This document shows positions 10,366 through 20,831 of a stretch of DNA of 64,000 nt, piece by piece. The notes below the pieces were generated by a model. That model was not told where the DNA came from and did not search any database. It saw nothing but the letters and a program-made list of their open reading frames with translations. Location: assembly GCF_009711095.1 (NCBI RefSeq), contig NZ_WMJZ01000006.1:62001-126000 (forward strand), given 5' to 3'. The position numbers and the translations under genes are program-made. The DNA is from Intestinirhabdus alba. Its GTDB lineage: Bacteria; Pseudomonadota; Gammaproteobacteria; Enterobacterales; Enterobacteriaceae. The stretch's first letter is position 1; every line of letters begins with the position of its first letter.

Positions 10366-10394
10366 GGCGCAGGAGGCTTTTCTCGCCCTGCGCC
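10366..10394 (+). terminator. Hairpin after rlmN
   Basis: GGCGCAGG (10366-10373) pairs with CCTGCGCC (10387-10394) across a 13-base loop, eight bases after the rlmN stop. No run of T follows, so it may be a 3'-end stabiliser rather than a true intrinsic terminator. Confidence 0.45.
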
Positions 10395-10515
10395 GTGTAG
10401 CAACCAGGCCGTTTCTGACTACGCGCGGTGGGACAAGAATATCGGTGCGTTTTTGTCGACTTTAGGGCAGTATGTAGCGGTGCGATAATCATTTAATTTT
10501 CGGCTGCAGGCCGTT

Positions 10516-10545
10516 TTGTCACGAGCAGCCTGACAGGCTTATACT
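10516..10545 (+). promoter_or_regulatory. Predicted sigma-70 promoter for rodZ-ispG
   Basis: TTGTCA at 10516-10521 and TATACT at 10540-10545, spaced 18 bases, about 100 bases before the rodZ ATG. Both hexamers match five of six consensus positions. The surrounding 285-base gap holds no gene. Confidence 0.55.
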
Positions 10546-10643
10546 GTCCGACTAAGGTTAACAGATCGGATGTTTCGCGGCGCGGGCGGGCACAACGGCT
10601 CGCCGACGTCTGAACCCTAATTTACTACCAGCAGCTGTAGCGA

Positions 10644-11636
10644 ATGAATACTGAAGCCACTCACGACCCAAATGAAGCACTCTCCACCGGCGCGCGCCTG
10701 CGCATCGCCCGTGAACAACTCGGACTCAGCCAGCAGGCGGTCGCTGAACGACTCTGCCTGAAGGTTTCCACAGTACGCGATATTGAAGAGGACAAGGCTC
10801 CGGCCGATCTTGCTTCAACTTTCCTGCGTGGGTACATCCGCTCCTATGCGCGTCTGGTGCATATTCCTGAAAGCGATCTGCTGCCGGGGCTGGAAAAACA
10901 GGCTCCGCTTCGGATGTCGAAATCGACGCCGATGCAGAATTTCTCCCTGAACAAGCGGCGTAAAAAGCGCGACGGCTGGCTGATGACCTTCACCTGGCTG
11001 GTGCTGTTTGTGGTTATCGGCCTGACGGGGGCCTGGTGGTGGCAGAACCATAAGGCGCAGCAGGATGAAATTGCGACCATGGCCGATCGCACTTCCGCCG
11101 AGCTGAACGCCGGCGTCACCCGCGCTATTCCGCTGAACGCAGAGCCTGAGACACCGGCTCCGGCGGCAGCCTCCGGGCCTGAGGTGGACACCAGCGCCGC
11201 CGCTACGCCGACCCCGACCCCGACCCCGACGGTGACGCCGGCAGCGCCGGCCCCTGTCGCCGCGGTTGCGCCTGCCCGGAGCGACGTCGTGGCGATGGCT
11301 AACGCCCCTGCCGAAGCCCGCGACGCGGCGACGCAGCCGACCGAACAGGCCGGCGTGGCGTCATCTGCGGAGGATCGCAACGCGCTGACGATGAACTTCA
11401 GCGCCGACTGCTGGCTGGAGGTCACGGACGCTACGGGCCAGAAGCTGTTCAGCGGTATGCAGCGCAAAGGCGGAAGCTTAAACTTAACCGGCCAGGCACC
11501 CTACAAGCTTAAAATTGGTGCCCCGGCCGCGGTACAGATCCAGTATCAAGGAAAGCCTGTCGATCTGAGTCGTTTTATCAGAAACAGCCAGGTTGCGCGT
11601 CTGACCCTTAATGCCGAACAGACACCGGTGCAGTAA
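10644..11636 (+). CDS. rodZ: Cytoskeletal membrane protein RodZ
   Basis: Links MreB filaments to the rod-shape machinery. The 330 residues form a cytoplasmic helix-turn-helix domain (about 17-80, [19 protein letters not shown]). A basic juxtamembrane patch (NKRRKKRDG) and one transmembrane helix (about 114-133) follow, then a Pro/Thr/Ala-rich periplasmic linker and a conserved C-terminal beta domain. The linker holds a hexanucleotide tandem repeat (11208-11231) encoding alternating Thr-Pro, a plausible length-variable site. It heads the cluster with ispG, hisS, yfgM, bamB and der, 26 bases before ispG, the usual enterobacterial arrangement. Confidence 0.95.
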   Translation: MNTEATHDPNEALSTGARLRIAREQLGLSQQAVAERLCLKVSTVRDIEEDKAPADLASTFLRGYIRSYARLVHIPESDLLPGLEKQAPLRMSKSTPMQNFSLNKRRKKRDGWLMTFTWLVLFVVIGLTGAWWWQNHKAQQDEIATMADRTSAELNAGVTRAIPLNAEPETPAPAAASGPEVDTSAAATPTPTPTPTVTPAAPAPVAAVAPARSDVVAMANAPAEARDAATQPTEQAGVASSAEDRNALTMNFSADCWLEVTDATGQKLFSGMQRKGGSLNLTGQAPYKLKIGAPAAVQIQYQGKPVDLSRFIRNSQVARLTLNAEQTPVQ

Positions 11637-11662
11637 CAGACGGGCAACGCGGGAGAATTTTC

Positions 11663-12778
11663 ATGCATAACCAGGCTCTTATTCAACGTAGAAAATCAAC
11701 GCGAATTTACGTTGGGAACGTGCCAGTTGGCGATGGTGCCCCCATCGCCGTACAGTCAATGACCAATACGCGAACCACGGACGTGGCGGCGACGGTCAGT
11801 CAAATCAAAGCGCTGGAGCGCGTTGGCGCAGATATTGTTCGCGTTTCGGTGCCGACGATGGACGCCGCCGAGGCGTTCAGGCTAATTAAACAGCAGGTCT
11901 CCGTTCCGCTGGTTGCGGATATCCACTTTGACTACCGCATCGCTCTGAAGGTGGCGGAATACGGCGTCGACTGCCTGCGCATCAATCCGGGCAATATTGG
12001 CAACGATGAGCGTATCCGTTCGGTGGTGGACTGCGCCCGGGATAAAAATATTCCTATCCGTATCGGCGTCAACGCCGGATCGCTGGAAAAAGATCTGCAG
12101 GAAAAATATGGCGAGCCGACGCCCCAGGCGCTGCTGGAGTCCGCCATGCGCCATGTCGATCACCTTGACAGGCTGAATTTTGACCAGTTTAAGGTGAGCG
12201 TAAAGGCTTCCGACGTTTTCCTCGCGGTGGAATCCTATCGCCTGCTGGCGAAGCAGATCGATCAGCCGCTGCATCTGGGCATTACCGAAGCGGGCGGCGC
12301 GCGCAGCGGGGCGGTGAAATCGGCCATCGGCCTCGGGCTGCTGCTTTCGGAAGGGATTGGCGACACGCTGCGCGTTTCGCTGGCGGCGGACCCGGTGGAA
12401 GAGATCAAGGTTGGCTTCGACATTCTGAAGTCCCTGCGCATCCGCTCCCGCGGGATCAACTTTATCGCCTGTCCCACCTGCTCGCGCCAGGAGTTTGACG
12501 TGATTGGCACGGTCAACGCCCTGGAGCAGCGGCTGGAAGATATCATTACGCCTATGGACGTTTCGATTATCGGCTGCGTGGTGAACGGGCCGGGGGAAGC
12601 GCTGGTTTCCACCCTCGGGGTGACCGGCGGCAACAAGAAAAGCGGCCTGTATGAGGACGGCGTGCGTAAGGACAGGCTCAGTAATGACGAGATGATCGAC
12701 CAGCTTGAGGCCCGTATCCGCGCGAAGGCCAGTATGCTGGATGAGGCGCGCCGTATCGGCGTTCAGGTGGAAAAATAA
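11663..12778 (+). CDS. ispG: 4-hydroxy-3-methylbut-2-enyl diphosphate synthase IspG
   Basis: Penultimate step of the MEP isoprenoid pathway, converting MEcPP to HMBPP with a [4Fe-4S] cluster. The cluster ligands are visible: Cys270 and Cys273 (CPTCSRQ), Cys305 (GCVVNGPGE) and the fourth ligand Glu312. The length of 371 residues is typical. The opening [23 protein letters not shown] is conserved. It lies between rodZ and hisS on the same strand, with a small hairpin just after it. Confidence 0.97.
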   Translation: MHNQALIQRRKSTRIYVGNVPVGDGAPIAVQSMTNTRTTDVAATVSQIKALERVGADIVRVSVPTMDAAEAFRLIKQQVSVPLVADIHFDYRIALKVAEYGVDCLRINPGNIGNDERIRSVVDCARDKNIPIRIGVNAGSLEKDLQEKYGEPTPQALLESAMRHVDHLDRLNFDQFKVSVKASDVFLAVESYRLLAKQIDQPLHLGITEAGGARSGAVKSAIGLGLLLSEGIGDTLRVSLAADPVEEIKVGFDILKSLRIRSRGINFIACPTCSRQEFDVIGTVNALEQRLEDIITPMDVSIIGCVVNGPGEALVSTLGVTGGNKKSGLYEDGVRKDRLSNDEMIDQLEARIRAKASMLDEARRIGVQVEK

Positions 12779-12787
12779 TAACGCGAT

Positions 12788-12806
12788 GGGAAGCGGCGTG
12801 CTTCCC
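12788..12806 (+). repeat. Stem-loop between ispG and hisS
   Basis: GGGAAGC and GCTTCCC form a perfect 7-bp stem with a 5-base loop, 10 bases after the ispG stop. No T tract follows. It could modulate read-through into hisS or protect the upstream message. Confidence 0.45.
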
Positions 12807-12888
12807 GTGTATGATTGAACCCGCATGGCTCCCGTCTCGTTCGGGGAAGCGCTGAGGGTTCATTTTTATATACAGAAAGAGAATAAAC

Positions 12889-14163
12889 GTGGCAAAAAAC
12901 ATTCAAGCCATTCGCGGTATGAACGATTATCTGCCGGGCGAGACCGCCATCTGGCAGCGCATCGAAGGCACGCTCAAGAACGTGCTCGGCAGCTACGGTT
13001 ACAGTGAAATCCGCCTGCCGATTGTAGAGCAGACCCCGCTGTTTAAGCGCGCAATCGGTGAAGTCACCGACGTGGTTGAAAAAGAGATGTACACCTTTGA
13101 GGACCGCAACGGCGACAGCCTGACCCTGCGTCCTGAAGGTACGGCGGGCTGCGTCCGCGCCGGCATCGAGCATGGTCTCCTGTACAATCAGGAACAGCGT
13201 CTGTGGTATATCGGGCCGATGTTCCGTCACGAGCGCCCGCAAAAAGGGCGCTATCGTCAGTTTCATCAGCTGGGCGTGGAGGTTTTCGGCCTGCAGGGGC
13301 CGGATATCGATGCGGAGCTGATCCTGCTGACCGCCCGCTGGTGGCGGGCGCTGGGCATTGCCGGGCACGTCAGCCTTGAGCTGAACTCCATCGGCTCGCC
13401 GGAAGCGCGCGCCCGCTACCGCGAGGCGCTGGTGGCCTTTCTTGAACAGCATAAAGAGAAGCTGGACGAAGACTGCCTGCGCCGCATGTACAGCAACCCG
13501 CTGCGGGTGCTGGATTCAAAAAATCCGGACGTGCAGGCGCTGCTGAACGACGCTCCTCAGCTTGGCGACTACCTGGACGATGACTCGCGCGAGCACTTTG
13601 CCGGGCTGTGCCAGCTGCTGGAGGCGGCGGGTATTGCCTATACCGTCAATCAGCGGCTGGTTCGCGGCCTCGACTACTACAACCGCACCGTTTTTGAATG
13701 GGTGACCCGCAGCCTTGGTGCCCAGGGCACCGTCTGCGCCGGCGGCCGCTACGACGGCCTGGTGGAGCAGCTTGGCGGTCGCCCGGCTCCGGGGGTAGGT
13801 TTTGCGATGGGGCTGGAGCGTCTTGTTTTGTTAATTCAGGCGGTTAATCCGGAATTTAAAGCCGATCCTGTTGTCGATATATACCTGGTCGCTTCAGGCG
13901 CGCAGACGCAGCCTGCGGCAATGATCCTGGCGGAGCGCCTGCGCGATGCGCTGCCCGGCGTGAAGCTGATGACCAACCACGGCGGCGGCAGCTTCAAGAA
14001 GCAGTTTGCCCGCGCCGACAAATGGGGTGCCCGCGTTGCGCTGGTGCTCGGTGAGTCCGAAGTGGCCGACGGTACGGTTGTCGTGAAGGATTTGCGCTCT
14101 GGTGAGCAAACGGTCGTCGCGCAGGACGGCGTAGCGGCGCACTTGCGCACTTTGATCTGCTAA
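12889..14163 (+). CDS. hisS: Histidyl-tRNA synthetase
   Basis: Class II aminoacyl-tRNA synthetase charging tRNA-His. The start is a GTG giving [18 protein letters not shown], in line with E. coli. Motif 2 appears in [17 protein letters not shown]. The two histidine-specific motifs are [11 protein letters not shown] and AGGRYDGL, and motif 3 contains GFAMGLERL. The C-terminal anticodon-binding domain covers about residues 325-424. The length of 424 matches the family. It is 13 bases from yfgM, which also uses GTG. Confidence 0.97.
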   Translation: MAKNIQAIRGMNDYLPGETAIWQRIEGTLKNVLGSYGYSEIRLPIVEQTPLFKRAIGEVTDVVEKEMYTFEDRNGDSLTLRPEGTAGCVRAGIEHGLLYNQEQRLWYIGPMFRHERPQKGRYRQFHQLGVEVFGLQGPDIDAELILLTARWWRALGIAGHVSLELNSIGSPEARARYREALVAFLEQHKEKLDEDCLRRMYSNPLRVLDSKNPDVQALLNDAPQLGDYLDDDSREHFAGLCQLLEAAGIAYTVNQRLVRGLDYYNRTVFEWVTRSLGAQGTVCAGGRYDGLVEQLGGRPAPGVGFAMGLERLVLLIQAVNPEFKADPVVDIYLVASGAQTQPAAMILAERLRDALPGVKLMTNHGGGSFKKQFARADKWGARVALVLGESEVADGTVVVKDLRSGEQTVVAQDGVAAHLRTLIC

Positions 14164-14176
14164 GGAGAAGGATCGC

Positions 14177-14797
14177 GTGGAAGTTTACGAAAACGAAAAT
14201 GACCAGGTTGAGGCGATTAAGCGTTTCTTTGCCGAAAACGGCAAGGCGCTGGCCGTTGGCGTAATTTTAGGGGTAGGCGCGCTGGTTGGCTGGCGCTACT
14301 GGACCGGCCATCAGGCCGAGACCGCGCGCGCTACCTCGCAGACGTATCAGAATACGCTGGCCGCGATAAGCGCGGACAAGCCGGAAAGCGTTACCGCGGC
14401 GGAAACCTTTGCCGCGGAGAATAAAAACGTTTACGGCGCGCTGGCTTCGCTGGAGCTGGCGCAGCAGTTTATCGAACTCAATGAGATTGACAAAGCCGCC
14501 GCTCAGCTGCAGCAGGGGCTGGCGGCCGCGAGCGATGAAAATCTTAAAGCCGTTATTACTCTGCGACTGGCCCGCGTTCAGGTACAGCTTAAGCAGGCCG
14601 ACGCCGCGCTGAAATCTCTCGACGCCGTGAAGGGCGAAGGGTGGGCGGCGATCGTGGCTGACCTGCGCGGCGAAGCGCTGCTGAGCAAGGGCGATAAGCA
14701 AGGCGCGCGTAGCGCATGGGAAGCGGGCGTGAATACGAAAGCTTCACCCGCGCTGAGCGAAATGATGCAGATGAAAATCAACAACTTGTCCATCTGA
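14177..14797 (+). CDS. yfgM: Ancillary SecYEG translocon subunit YfgM
   Basis: An inner-membrane protein with a short cytoplasmic N-terminus, one transmembrane helix (about 24-41, ALAVGVILGVGALVGW) and a periplasmic TPR-like domain. It works with PpiD near the Sec translocon in E. coli. The start is GTG (MEVYENENDQVEAIKRFF) preceded by AAGGAGAAGG, which also overlaps the end of hisS. The 206 residues equal the E. coli length. The stop lies 10 bases before bamB. Confidence 0.95.
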   Translation: MEVYENENDQVEAIKRFFAENGKALAVGVILGVGALVGWRYWTGHQAETARATSQTYQNTLAAISADKPESVTAAETFAAENKNVYGALASLELAQQFIELNEIDKAAAQLQQGLAAASDENLKAVITLRLARVQVQLKQADAALKSLDAVKGEGWAAIVADLRGEALLSKGDKQGARSAWEAGVNTKASPALSEMMQMKINNLSI

Positions 14798-14807
14798 GAG
14801 GGACCCG

Positions 14808-15986
14808 ATGCAATTGCGTAAATTACTTCTGCCAGGGCTGCTTTCCGTTACGCTCTTGAGCGGCTGTTCACTTTTCAGCGGCGAAGAAGACGTCGTTAAG
14901 ATGTCCCCGCTGCCGGAGGTGGAAAACCAGTTTACTCCGTCTACCGCCTGGAGCGCCTCCGTCGGTAACGGGATTGGCGAATTCTATTCTCATCTTCGCC
15001 CGGCGCTGGCGGACGGCGTCGTCTATGCCGCTGACCGGGCGGGCGTTGTTAAAGCGCTGGATGCCAGCGACGGCAAAGAGATCTGGTCAACCAACCTGGG
15101 TGAGAAGGGCGGCTGGTTCTCCCGCTCGCCCGCGCTGCTCTCCGGCGGCGTCACGGTGGCCGGCGGCCACGTCTATATCGGCAGTGAAAAAGCGCAGGTC
15201 TACGCGCTGAGTACCTCTGATGGCACCGTCGCCTGGCAAAGCCAGGTGGCCGGCGAGGCGCTCTCCCGCCCGGTGGTCAGCGACGGTATGGTCCTGATCC
15301 ATACCAGCAACGGCCAGCTGCAGGCGCTGAACGAGGCGGACGGTGCCGTTAAATGGACCGTCAACCTGGATATGCCGACACTCTCTCTGCGCGGCGAGTC
15401 GGCTCCGGCGACCGCCTATGGCGCAGCAATCGTCGGCGGCGACAACGGTCGCGTCAGCGCCGTGCTGATGCAGCAGGGCCAGCTTATCTGGCAGCAGCGT
15501 ATTTCCCAGGCCACCGGCTCGACGGAAATCGATCGTCTGAGCGACGTCGATACTACGCCGGTCGTGGTCAACGGTGTGGTTTACGCGCTGGCCTACAACG
15601 GCAATCTGACGGCGCTGGATCTGCGCAGCGGGCAGATTATGTGGAAGCGCGAGCTGGGTTCGGTAAACGACTTCATCATTGAGGGCAACCGCATCTACCT
15701 GGTTGACCAGAGCGATCGCGTTCTGGCATTGAACGTTGACGGCGGCGTAACCCTGTGGACCCAGAACGATCTGCTGCATCGCCAGCTGACCTCTCCGGCT
15801 CTGTATAACGGCAGCCTGGTAGTCGGCGACGCTGAAGGCTACCTGCACTGGCTGAACGTTGAGGACGGGCGCTTTGTGGCGCAGCAGAAGGTCGACAGCG
15901 CGGGCTTCCTGACCGATCCGGTGGTTGCCGACGGCAGGCTGCTTATCCAGGCCAAAGACGGCACGCTCTATTCCATTACGCGCTAA
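14808..15986 (+). CDS. bamB: Outer-membrane assembly lipoprotein BamB
   Basis: An eight-bladed PQQ-type beta-propeller that binds BamA and assists beta-barrel insertion. The signal peptide ends in the lipobox LLSGC with Cys20, followed by Ser, consistent with sorting to the outer membrane. Repeated blade signatures such as VYAADRAGVVKALDASDGKE and VYALAYNGNLTALDLRSGQ are visible. The 392 residues match the family. A strong terminator follows 23 bases after the stop, so der may rely on read-through or its own promoter. Confidence 0.96.
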   Translation: MQLRKLLLPGLLSVTLLSGCSLFSGEEDVVKMSPLPEVENQFTPSTAWSASVGNGIGEFYSHLRPALADGVVYAADRAGVVKALDASDGKEIWSTNLGEKGGWFSRSPALLSGGVTVAGGHVYIGSEKAQVYALSTSDGTVAWQSQVAGEALSRPVVSDGMVLIHTSNGQLQALNEADGAVKWTVNLDMPTLSLRGESAPATAYGAAIVGGDNGRVSAVLMQQGQLIWQQRISQATGSTEIDRLSDVDTTPVVVNGVVYALAYNGNLTALDLRSGQIMWKRELGSVNDFIIEGNRIYLVDQSDRVLALNVDGGVTLWTQNDLLHRQLTSPALYNGSLVVGDAEGYLHWLNVEDGRFVAQQKVDSAGFLTDPVVADGRLLIQAKDGTLYSITR

Positions 15987-16009
15987 TCGTCACGGTCGTT
16001 GGCATTAAG

Positions 16010-16038
16010 AAAACGGCTCCTGGTCCAGGGGCCGTTTT
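16010..16038 (+). terminator. Intrinsic terminator after bamB
   Basis: The arms AAAACGGC and GCCGTTTT flank a smaller inner pairing (CCTGG/CCAGG), ending in TTTT and followed shortly by another T5. The geometry fits rho-independent termination, and it also has A residues on the upstream side. Confidence 0.75.
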
Positions 16039-16104
16039 ACTGTTTTTAACAGCGGCGCGATTTGTTGCCCGCTGTCTGATGATTGATTAAATGAGGCTTT
16101 GAAC

Positions 16105-17577
16105 ATGATACCTGTGGTCGCGCTTGTCGGGCGCCCTAACGTCGGAAAATCCACGCTGTTTAACCGTCTGACCCGCACCCGGGATGCGCTGGTTGCGGAT
16201 TTCCCGGGTCTGACTCGCGACCGTAAGTACGGTCGTGCGGAGATTGAAGGCCGCGAGTTCATCTGCATTGATACCGGCGGTATCGACGGCACCGAAGAGG
16301 GCGTGGAAACCCGCATGGCCGAGCAGTCGCTGCTGGCGATTGAAGAGGCGGACGTGGTGCTGTTTATGGTTGACGCGCGCGCGGGGCTGATGCCGGCGGA
16401 TGAGGCCATCGCGAAGCACCTGCGCTCCCGCGAAAAACCCACTTTCCTGGTGGCCAACAAAACCGACGGGCTTGACCCGGAGCAGGCCGTCGTTGAATTT
16501 TATTCGCTGGGGCTTGGGGAAATTCATCCTATCGCCGCCTCGCACGGCCGCGGCGTACTCAGCCTGCTGGAGCATGTGCTGCTGCCGTGGGTGGACGACG
16601 TCGCACCCCAGGAAGAGGTGGACGAAGAGGCGGAATACTGGGCGCAGCTTGCAGCCAAAGAGACCGGTGAACCGGAGCCTGAAGACGATTTTAATCCGCA
16701 AGATCTGCCGATTAAGCTGGCGATTGTCGGGCGGCCGAACGTTGGTAAGTCCACGCTAACCAACCGCATTCTTGGCGAAGAGCGGGTGGTGGTTTACGAC
16801 ATGCCGGGCACCACCCGCGACAGTATCTATATCCCGATGGAGCGCGACGGGCGCGAGTATGTGTTGATTGACACCGCCGGGGTGCGCAAGCGCGGGAAAA
16901 TCACCGACGCGGTGGAAAAATTCTCGGTGATCAAAACCCTGCAGGCGATTGAAGACGCCAACGTCGTGCTGCTGGTGATCGACGCCCGCGAGGGGATTTC
17001 CGATCAGGATCTGTCGCTGCTGGGCTTTATCCTCAACAGCGGGCGCTCGCTGGTGATTGTGGTCAACAAGTGGGACGGCCTCTCCCAGGAGGTAAAAGAG
17101 CAGGTCAAGGAGACGCTGGATTTCCGTCTCGGCTTTATCGACTTTGCGCGGGTGCACTTTATTTCCGCGCTGCACGGCAGCGGCGTAGGTAATCTGTTTG
17201 AGTCGGTCCGCGAAGCCTATGACAGCGCGACCCGCCGGGTAAGCACCGCGCTGTTGACCCGCATCATGACCATGGCGACGGAAGATCACCAGCCGCCGCT
17301 GGTGCGCGGGCGTCGCGTGAAGCTGAAGTATGCGCACGCCGGCGGCTACAACCCGCCGATTGTGGTGATCCACGGCAACCAGGTGAAGGATCTGCCGGAC
17401 TCCTACAAGCGCTATCTGATGAACTACTTCCGCAAGTCGCTGGAGGTGATGGGGTCACCCATCCGGATTCAGTTTAAAGAGGGGGAAAACCCCTATGCGA
17501 ACAAACGCAATACGCTGACCCCAACCCAGATGCGCAAGCGCAAACGTCTGATTAAGCACATTAAGAAAAGTAAGTAA
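16105..17577 (+). CDS. der: Ribosome-associated GTPase Der (EngA)
   Basis: Essential GTPase for 50S subunit maturation. It has two tandem G domains, each with GRPNVGKST (about residues 8-16 and 210-218), DTAG/DTGG switch motifs and NKxD (NKTDG and NKWDG), followed by a KH-like C-terminal domain. I place the start at ATG 16105 ([12 protein letters not shown]) because GAGG lies eight bases upstream and the result is 490 residues, as in E. coli. A TTG two codons earlier is less likely. It ends the rodZ-to-der cluster and converges on xseA. Confidence 0.96.
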   Translation: MIPVVALVGRPNVGKSTLFNRLTRTRDALVADFPGLTRDRKYGRAEIEGREFICIDTGGIDGTEEGVETRMAEQSLLAIEEADVVLFMVDARAGLMPADEAIAKHLRSREKPTFLVANKTDGLDPEQAVVEFYSLGLGEIHPIAASHGRGVLSLLEHVLLPWVDDVAPQEEVDEEAEYWAQLAAKETGEPEPEDDFNPQDLPIKLAIVGRPNVGKSTLTNRILGEERVVVYDMPGTTRDSIYIPMERDGREYVLIDTAGVRKRGKITDAVEKFSVIKTLQAIEDANVVLLVIDAREGISDQDLSLLGFILNSGRSLVIVVNKWDGLSQEVKEQVKETLDFRLGFIDFARVHFISALHGSGVGNLFESVREAYDSATRRVSTALLTRIMTMATEDHQPPLVRGRRVKLKYAHAGGYNPPIVVIHGNQVKDLPDSYKRYLMNYFRKSLEVMGSPIRIQFKEGENPYANKRNTLTPTQMRKRKRLIKHIKKSK

Positions 17578-17587
17578 TCACTCTGCG

Positions 17588-17605
17588 CCCCTCCAGCCGG
17601 AGGGG
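17588..17605. terminator. Hairpin between der and xseA
   Basis: CCCCTCC and GGAGGGG form a perfect 7-bp stem with loop AGCC just after the der stop. No clear T tract exists on either strand, so termination strength is uncertain. The remaining 160 bases up to the xseA stop contain no gene I can support. E. coli has yfgJ here, and its CxxC zinc-ribbon pattern is not visible. Confidence 0.45.
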
Positions 17606-17764
17606 CCGTGCTCCCGTTTGCCCCATCGACTCCAGGCGGCGGTGAACCGCCCCTGCGCCGCCTGCGGCCGGATCGCGGTAAGCTCGTCGGAAAGGGGCCG
17701 CTCTCTGCGGGCAAGGGCAGGCCGCCGTCATGGGGATGCACCGCGCCGTCAGGGCGGCAGAAAA

Positions 17765-19138
17765 TTAGCCGGCTTTTCTCGCCCGGTGCTTTTTCGCCGG
17801 ACGAATATCGGTAATCTGGCTCTCTACCCAGCCGTCCTCCAGGCGCGTGGTTATGGTTTCACCCGTCTTCACCTGCTTCACCTTTTTCAGCACGTTGCCA
17901 TCGGCCGCCGTCGAGATGCTGTAGCCGCGCGCCAGGGTGGAGAGGGGGCTGACCGCCTCAAGGTGCGTGACGGCGTTGCCGAAACGTTCCCGCGAGGTGC
18001 CCAGCCGCGCGCGCAGGTTTTCCGCCAGACGAAACTCAAGCTGCTGGATGCGGCCGGCGGCGCGGTGAATGCGCGGCTGCGGACTGTGCTGATTCAGCCG
18101 CTGGCGCAGGCGGCGCTGCTGCTGGCCGGCGAGCCTGAGCTGGCCGTCAATGGCGACGGTCATTCGCTGCTGCAGGCGCTCAAGAGCCGTCTGCTGACGG
18201 GCCAGCTGCAGCTGAGGATGCTGCTGCTGCAGCTGATGGGCAAGCCGGGTGAAGCGGCGGCTGCGGTTAGCGAGAAAATAGTCCATCGCCATGCCCAGGC
18301 GCTGGCGGGCGGAGTGAATCTGGCGCAGCAGCTCCTGCTGGTTGCGGCTCACTATCTCCGCGGCGGCAGAGGGCGTTGGTGCCCGCAGATCGGCGGTAAA
18401 ATCGGCGATGGTTACATCGGTTTCATGACCAACGGCGCTCACCACCGGAATGCGGCTGGCGAAAATCGCCCTCGCCACCCGCTCGTCGTTGAAGCTCCAT
18501 AAATCCTCCAGGGAACCGCCGCCGCGCCCTACGATTAGCACGTCGCACTCGTTACGCCTGTTCGCCAGGGCGATGGCGCGCACGATCTGCCCCGGTGCAT
18601 CCTCGCCCTGAACCGCCGTTGGGTAGATAATGACCGGCAGGGAGGGATCGCGGCGCTTCAGCACCTGGAGAATATCGTGCAGCGCGGCACCGCTTTTTGA
18701 GGTGATCACCCCGACGCGGCGCGCGGGAGAGGGGAGCGGTTTTTTCCGCTGCGGATCGAACAGCCCTTCCGCGTGAAGCCTTGCTTTCAACTGCTCATAC
18801 TGCTGCTGGAGCAGGCCAACTCCAGCCGGCTGCATACTTTCGACAATAATCTGGTAGTCGCCGCGCGGCTCGTAAAGGGTGATGCTGGCGCGCACCAGCA
18901 CCTGCTGCCCGTGCTGCGGGCGGAAGGTGACCCGGCGGTTGCTGTTGCGAAACATTGCGCAGCGCACCTGGGCGCTGTCGTCCTTCAGGGTGAAGTACCA
19001 GTGGCCGGAGGAGGGCTGGGAGAAATTTGAGAGCTCGCCGGCGATCCAGACCTGGCCCATTTCCCGCTCCAGCAGCAGGCGAACCGTCTGGTTGAGGCGG
19101 CTGACGGTAAAAACAGCGGCGGTCTGAGCGGATAACAT
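17765..19138 (-). CDS. xseA: Exodeoxyribonuclease VII large subunit
   Basis: Large subunit of ExoVII, which degrades single-stranded DNA processively from both ends. The 457 residues start [20 protein letters not shown] and contain the N-terminal OB-fold (about 1-105, with [20 protein letters not shown]). The catalytic core contains [33 protein letters not shown] and [13 protein letters not shown]. The long coiled-coil segment (about 260-390) is rich in Gln, Arg and Leu. It is divergent from guaB. The small subunit xseB is not in the window. Confidence 0.96.
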   Translation of the reverse strand: MLSAQTAAVFTVSRLNQTVRLLLEREMGQVWIAGELSNFSQPSSGHWYFTLKDDSAQVRCAMFRNSNRRVTFRPQHGQQVLVRASITLYEPRGDYQIIVESMQPAGVGLLQQQYEQLKARLHAEGLFDPQRKKPLPSPARRVGVITSKSGAALHDILQVLKRRDPSLPVIIYPTAVQGEDAPGQIVRAIALANRRNECDVLIVGRGGGSLEDLWSFNDERVARAIFASRIPVVSAVGHETDVTIADFTADLRAPTPSAAAEIVSRNQQELLRQIHSARQRLGMAMDYFLANRSRRFTRLAHQLQQQHPQLQLARQQTALERLQQRMTVAIDGQLRLAGQQQRRLRQRLNQHSPQPRIHRAAGRIQQLEFRLAENLRARLGTSRERFGNAVTHLEAVSPLSTLARGYSISTAADGNVLKKVKQVKTGETITTRLEDGWVESQITDIRPAKKHRARKAG

Positions 19139-19229
19139 GTGAGCGGGATCAAATTCTAAATCAGCGGGTTATTCAATCGATAGTAACCCGGCTACGGGGG
19201 AGCGCAAGTTTTTTTACAAAAAGGTGTGG

Positions 19230-19245
19230 ATGCAATCGGTTACGC
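19230..19245 (+). promoter_or_regulatory. PurR-type operator of guaBA
   Basis: ATGCAATCGGTTACGC matches about 11 of 16 positions of the PurR consensus and directly abuts the predicted -10 element, where a bound repressor would block polymerase. PurR control of guaBA is established in E. coli. Confidence 0.6.
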
Positions 19246-19249
19246 TCTG

Positions 19250-19255
19250 TATAAT
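19250..19255 (+). promoter_or_regulatory. -10 element of the guaB promoter
   Basis: TATAAT five bases after the PurR-like site and 43 bases before the guaB ATG. The matching -35 is poor (TGGATG at 17-base spacing), as expected for an activated or repressed promoter. Confidence 0.6.
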
Positions 19256-19268
19256 GCCACGGCAATAT

Positions 19269-19277
19269 TTATCCACC
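19269..19277 (+). promoter_or_regulatory. Near-consensus DnaA box in the guaB leader
   Basis: TTATCCACC differs from the strong DnaA box TTATCCACA at the last base only. It lies 20 bases before the guaB start. DnaA binding at the gua operon has been reported in E. coli, so function is plausible. Confidence 0.5.
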
Positions 19278-19297
19278 CCTGGTCAGAGATATTGCCC

Positions 19298-20764
19298 ATG
19301 CTACGTATCGCTAAAGAAGCCTTGACGTTTGACGACGTCCTCCTCGTTCCCGCTCATTCCACCGTTTTGCCGAATACCGCCGATCTCAGCACCTGGTTGA
19401 CGAAAACCATTCGCCTGAACATTCCTATGCTTTCCGCAGCGATGGATACCGTGACGGAAGCGCGCCTCGCCATTGCGCTGGCGCAGGAAGGCGGCATCGG
19501 GTTTATCCACAAAAACATGTCCATTGAGCGCCAGGCGGAAGAGGTCCAGCGTGTGAAGAAGCACGAGTCCGGCGTGGTCACCGATCCGCAGACCGTTCTG
19601 CCGACCACCACCCTGCGCGAAGTGAAGGCGCTGACCGAGCGTAACGGCTTTGCCGGCTATCCGGTCGTCACCGAAGAGAACGAGCTGGTGGGCATCATTA
19701 CCGGCCGCGACGTGCGCTTTGTCACCGATCTGAACCAGCCGGTCAGCGTCTACATGACCCCGAAGGAGCGCCTGGTCACCGTGCGTGAAGGCGAGGCCCG
19801 CGAGGTGGTGTTTGCCAGAATGCATGAAAAGCGCGTTGAAAAAGCGCTGGTGGTTGACGACAGCTTCCATCTGCTCGGTATGATCACCGTGAAAGATTTC
19901 CAGAAAGCGGAGCGTAAGCCGAACGCCTGTAAAGACGAGCACGGTCGCCTGCGCGTTGGCGCGGCGGTTGGCGCGGGTGCCGGTAACGAAGAGCGCGTTG
20001 ACGCGCTGGTTGCCGCGGGCGTTGACGTACTGCTGATCGACTCCTCCCACGGCCATTCCGAAGGCGTCCTGCAGCGCATTCGCGAAACCCGCGCAAAATA
20101 TCCGGACCTGCAGATTATCGGCGGCAACGTGGCGACCGGCGCGGGTGCCCGCGCCCTGGCTGAAGCTGGCGTCAGCGCGGTGAAAGTGGGTATTGGTCCT
20201 GGCTCTATCTGCACCACCCGTATCGTGACCGGCGTGGGCGTACCGCAGATCACCGCGGTTTCCGACGCCGTTGCGGCGCTGGAAGGCACCGGCATTCCGG
20301 TTATCGCCGACGGCGGCATCCGCTTCTCCGGCGATATCGCCAAGGCGATTGCCGCAGGCGCGAGCGCGGTGATGGTTGGCTCCATGCTGGCCGGGACCGA
20401 AGAATCCCCGGGCGAGATTGAACTCTTCCAGGGGCGCTCCTACAAGTCTTACCGCGGTATGGGCTCGCTGGGCGCGATGTCCAAAGGCTCTTCCGACCGC
20501 TACTTCCAGAGCGATAACGCCGCCGATAAGCTGGTGCCGGAAGGCATTGAAGGCCGCGTGGCCTATAAGGGCCGCCTGAAAGAGATCGTCCATCAGCAGA
20601 TGGGCGGCCTGCGCTCCTGTATGGGCCTGACCGGCTGTGGTACTATCGACGACCTGCGTACTAAGGCGGAATTCGTGCGTATCAGCGGCGCGGGCATTCA
20701 GGAGAGCCACGTTCACGACGTGACCATCACCAAAGAGTCCCCGAATTACCGTCTGGGTTCCTGA
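19298..20764 (+). CDS. guaB: Inosine-5'-monophosphate dehydrogenase
   Basis: First committed step of GMP synthesis, oxidising IMP to XMP with NAD+. I use the ATG at 19298 ([19 protein letters not shown]), which gives 488 residues as in E. coli; a longer upstream reading frame would run through the promoter. The catalytic Cys305 lies in GPGSICTTR. The nested CBS pair spans about 95-205 ([37 protein letters not shown]). The mobile flap region follows ([19 protein letters not shown]). It is co-transcribed with guaA 67 bases downstream, under PurR-like and possibly DnaA control. Confidence 0.97.
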   Translation: MLRIAKEALTFDDVLLVPAHSTVLPNTADLSTWLTKTIRLNIPMLSAAMDTVTEARLAIALAQEGGIGFIHKNMSIERQAEEVQRVKKHESGVVTDPQTVLPTTTLREVKALTERNGFAGYPVVTEENELVGIITGRDVRFVTDLNQPVSVYMTPKERLVTVREGEAREVVFARMHEKRVEKALVVDDSFHLLGMITVKDFQKAERKPNACKDEHGRLRVGAAVGAGAGNEERVDALVAAGVDVLLIDSSHGHSEGVLQRIRETRAKYPDLQIIGGNVATGAGARALAEAGVSAVKVGIGPGSICTTRIVTGVGVPQITAVSDAVAALEGTGIPVIADGGIRFSGDIAKAIAAGASAVMVGSMLAGTEESPGEIELFQGRSYKSYRGMGSLGAMSKGSSDRYFQSDNAADKLVPEGIEGRVAYKGRLKEIVHQQMGGLRSCMGLTGCGTIDDLRTKAEFVRISGAGIQESHVHDVTITKESPNYRLGS

Positions 20765-20770
20765 TTTATT

Positions 20771-20791
20771 CGCCCGACCCCGCGTCGGGCG
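20771..20791 (+). repeat. Intercistronic hairpin between guaB and guaA
   Basis: CGCCCGA and TCGGGCG form a perfect 7-bp stem followed by ATTTGTTT. It is a weak terminator-like structure and may set the guaB:guaA expression ratio. Confidence 0.5.
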
Positions 20792-20831
20792 ATTTGTTTA
20801 CTCTGTTTCACTTGCCTCGGAATTAGCGTCA

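Noticed and set aside
17618-18502. 294-codon plus-strand frame overlapping xseA
   Set aside because: Antisense to xseA for most of its length, no domain recognised.
19226-19297. Earlier GTG start for guaB
   Set aside because: It would place the -10 element and DnaA box inside the gene. The ATG at 19298 gives the exact family length.
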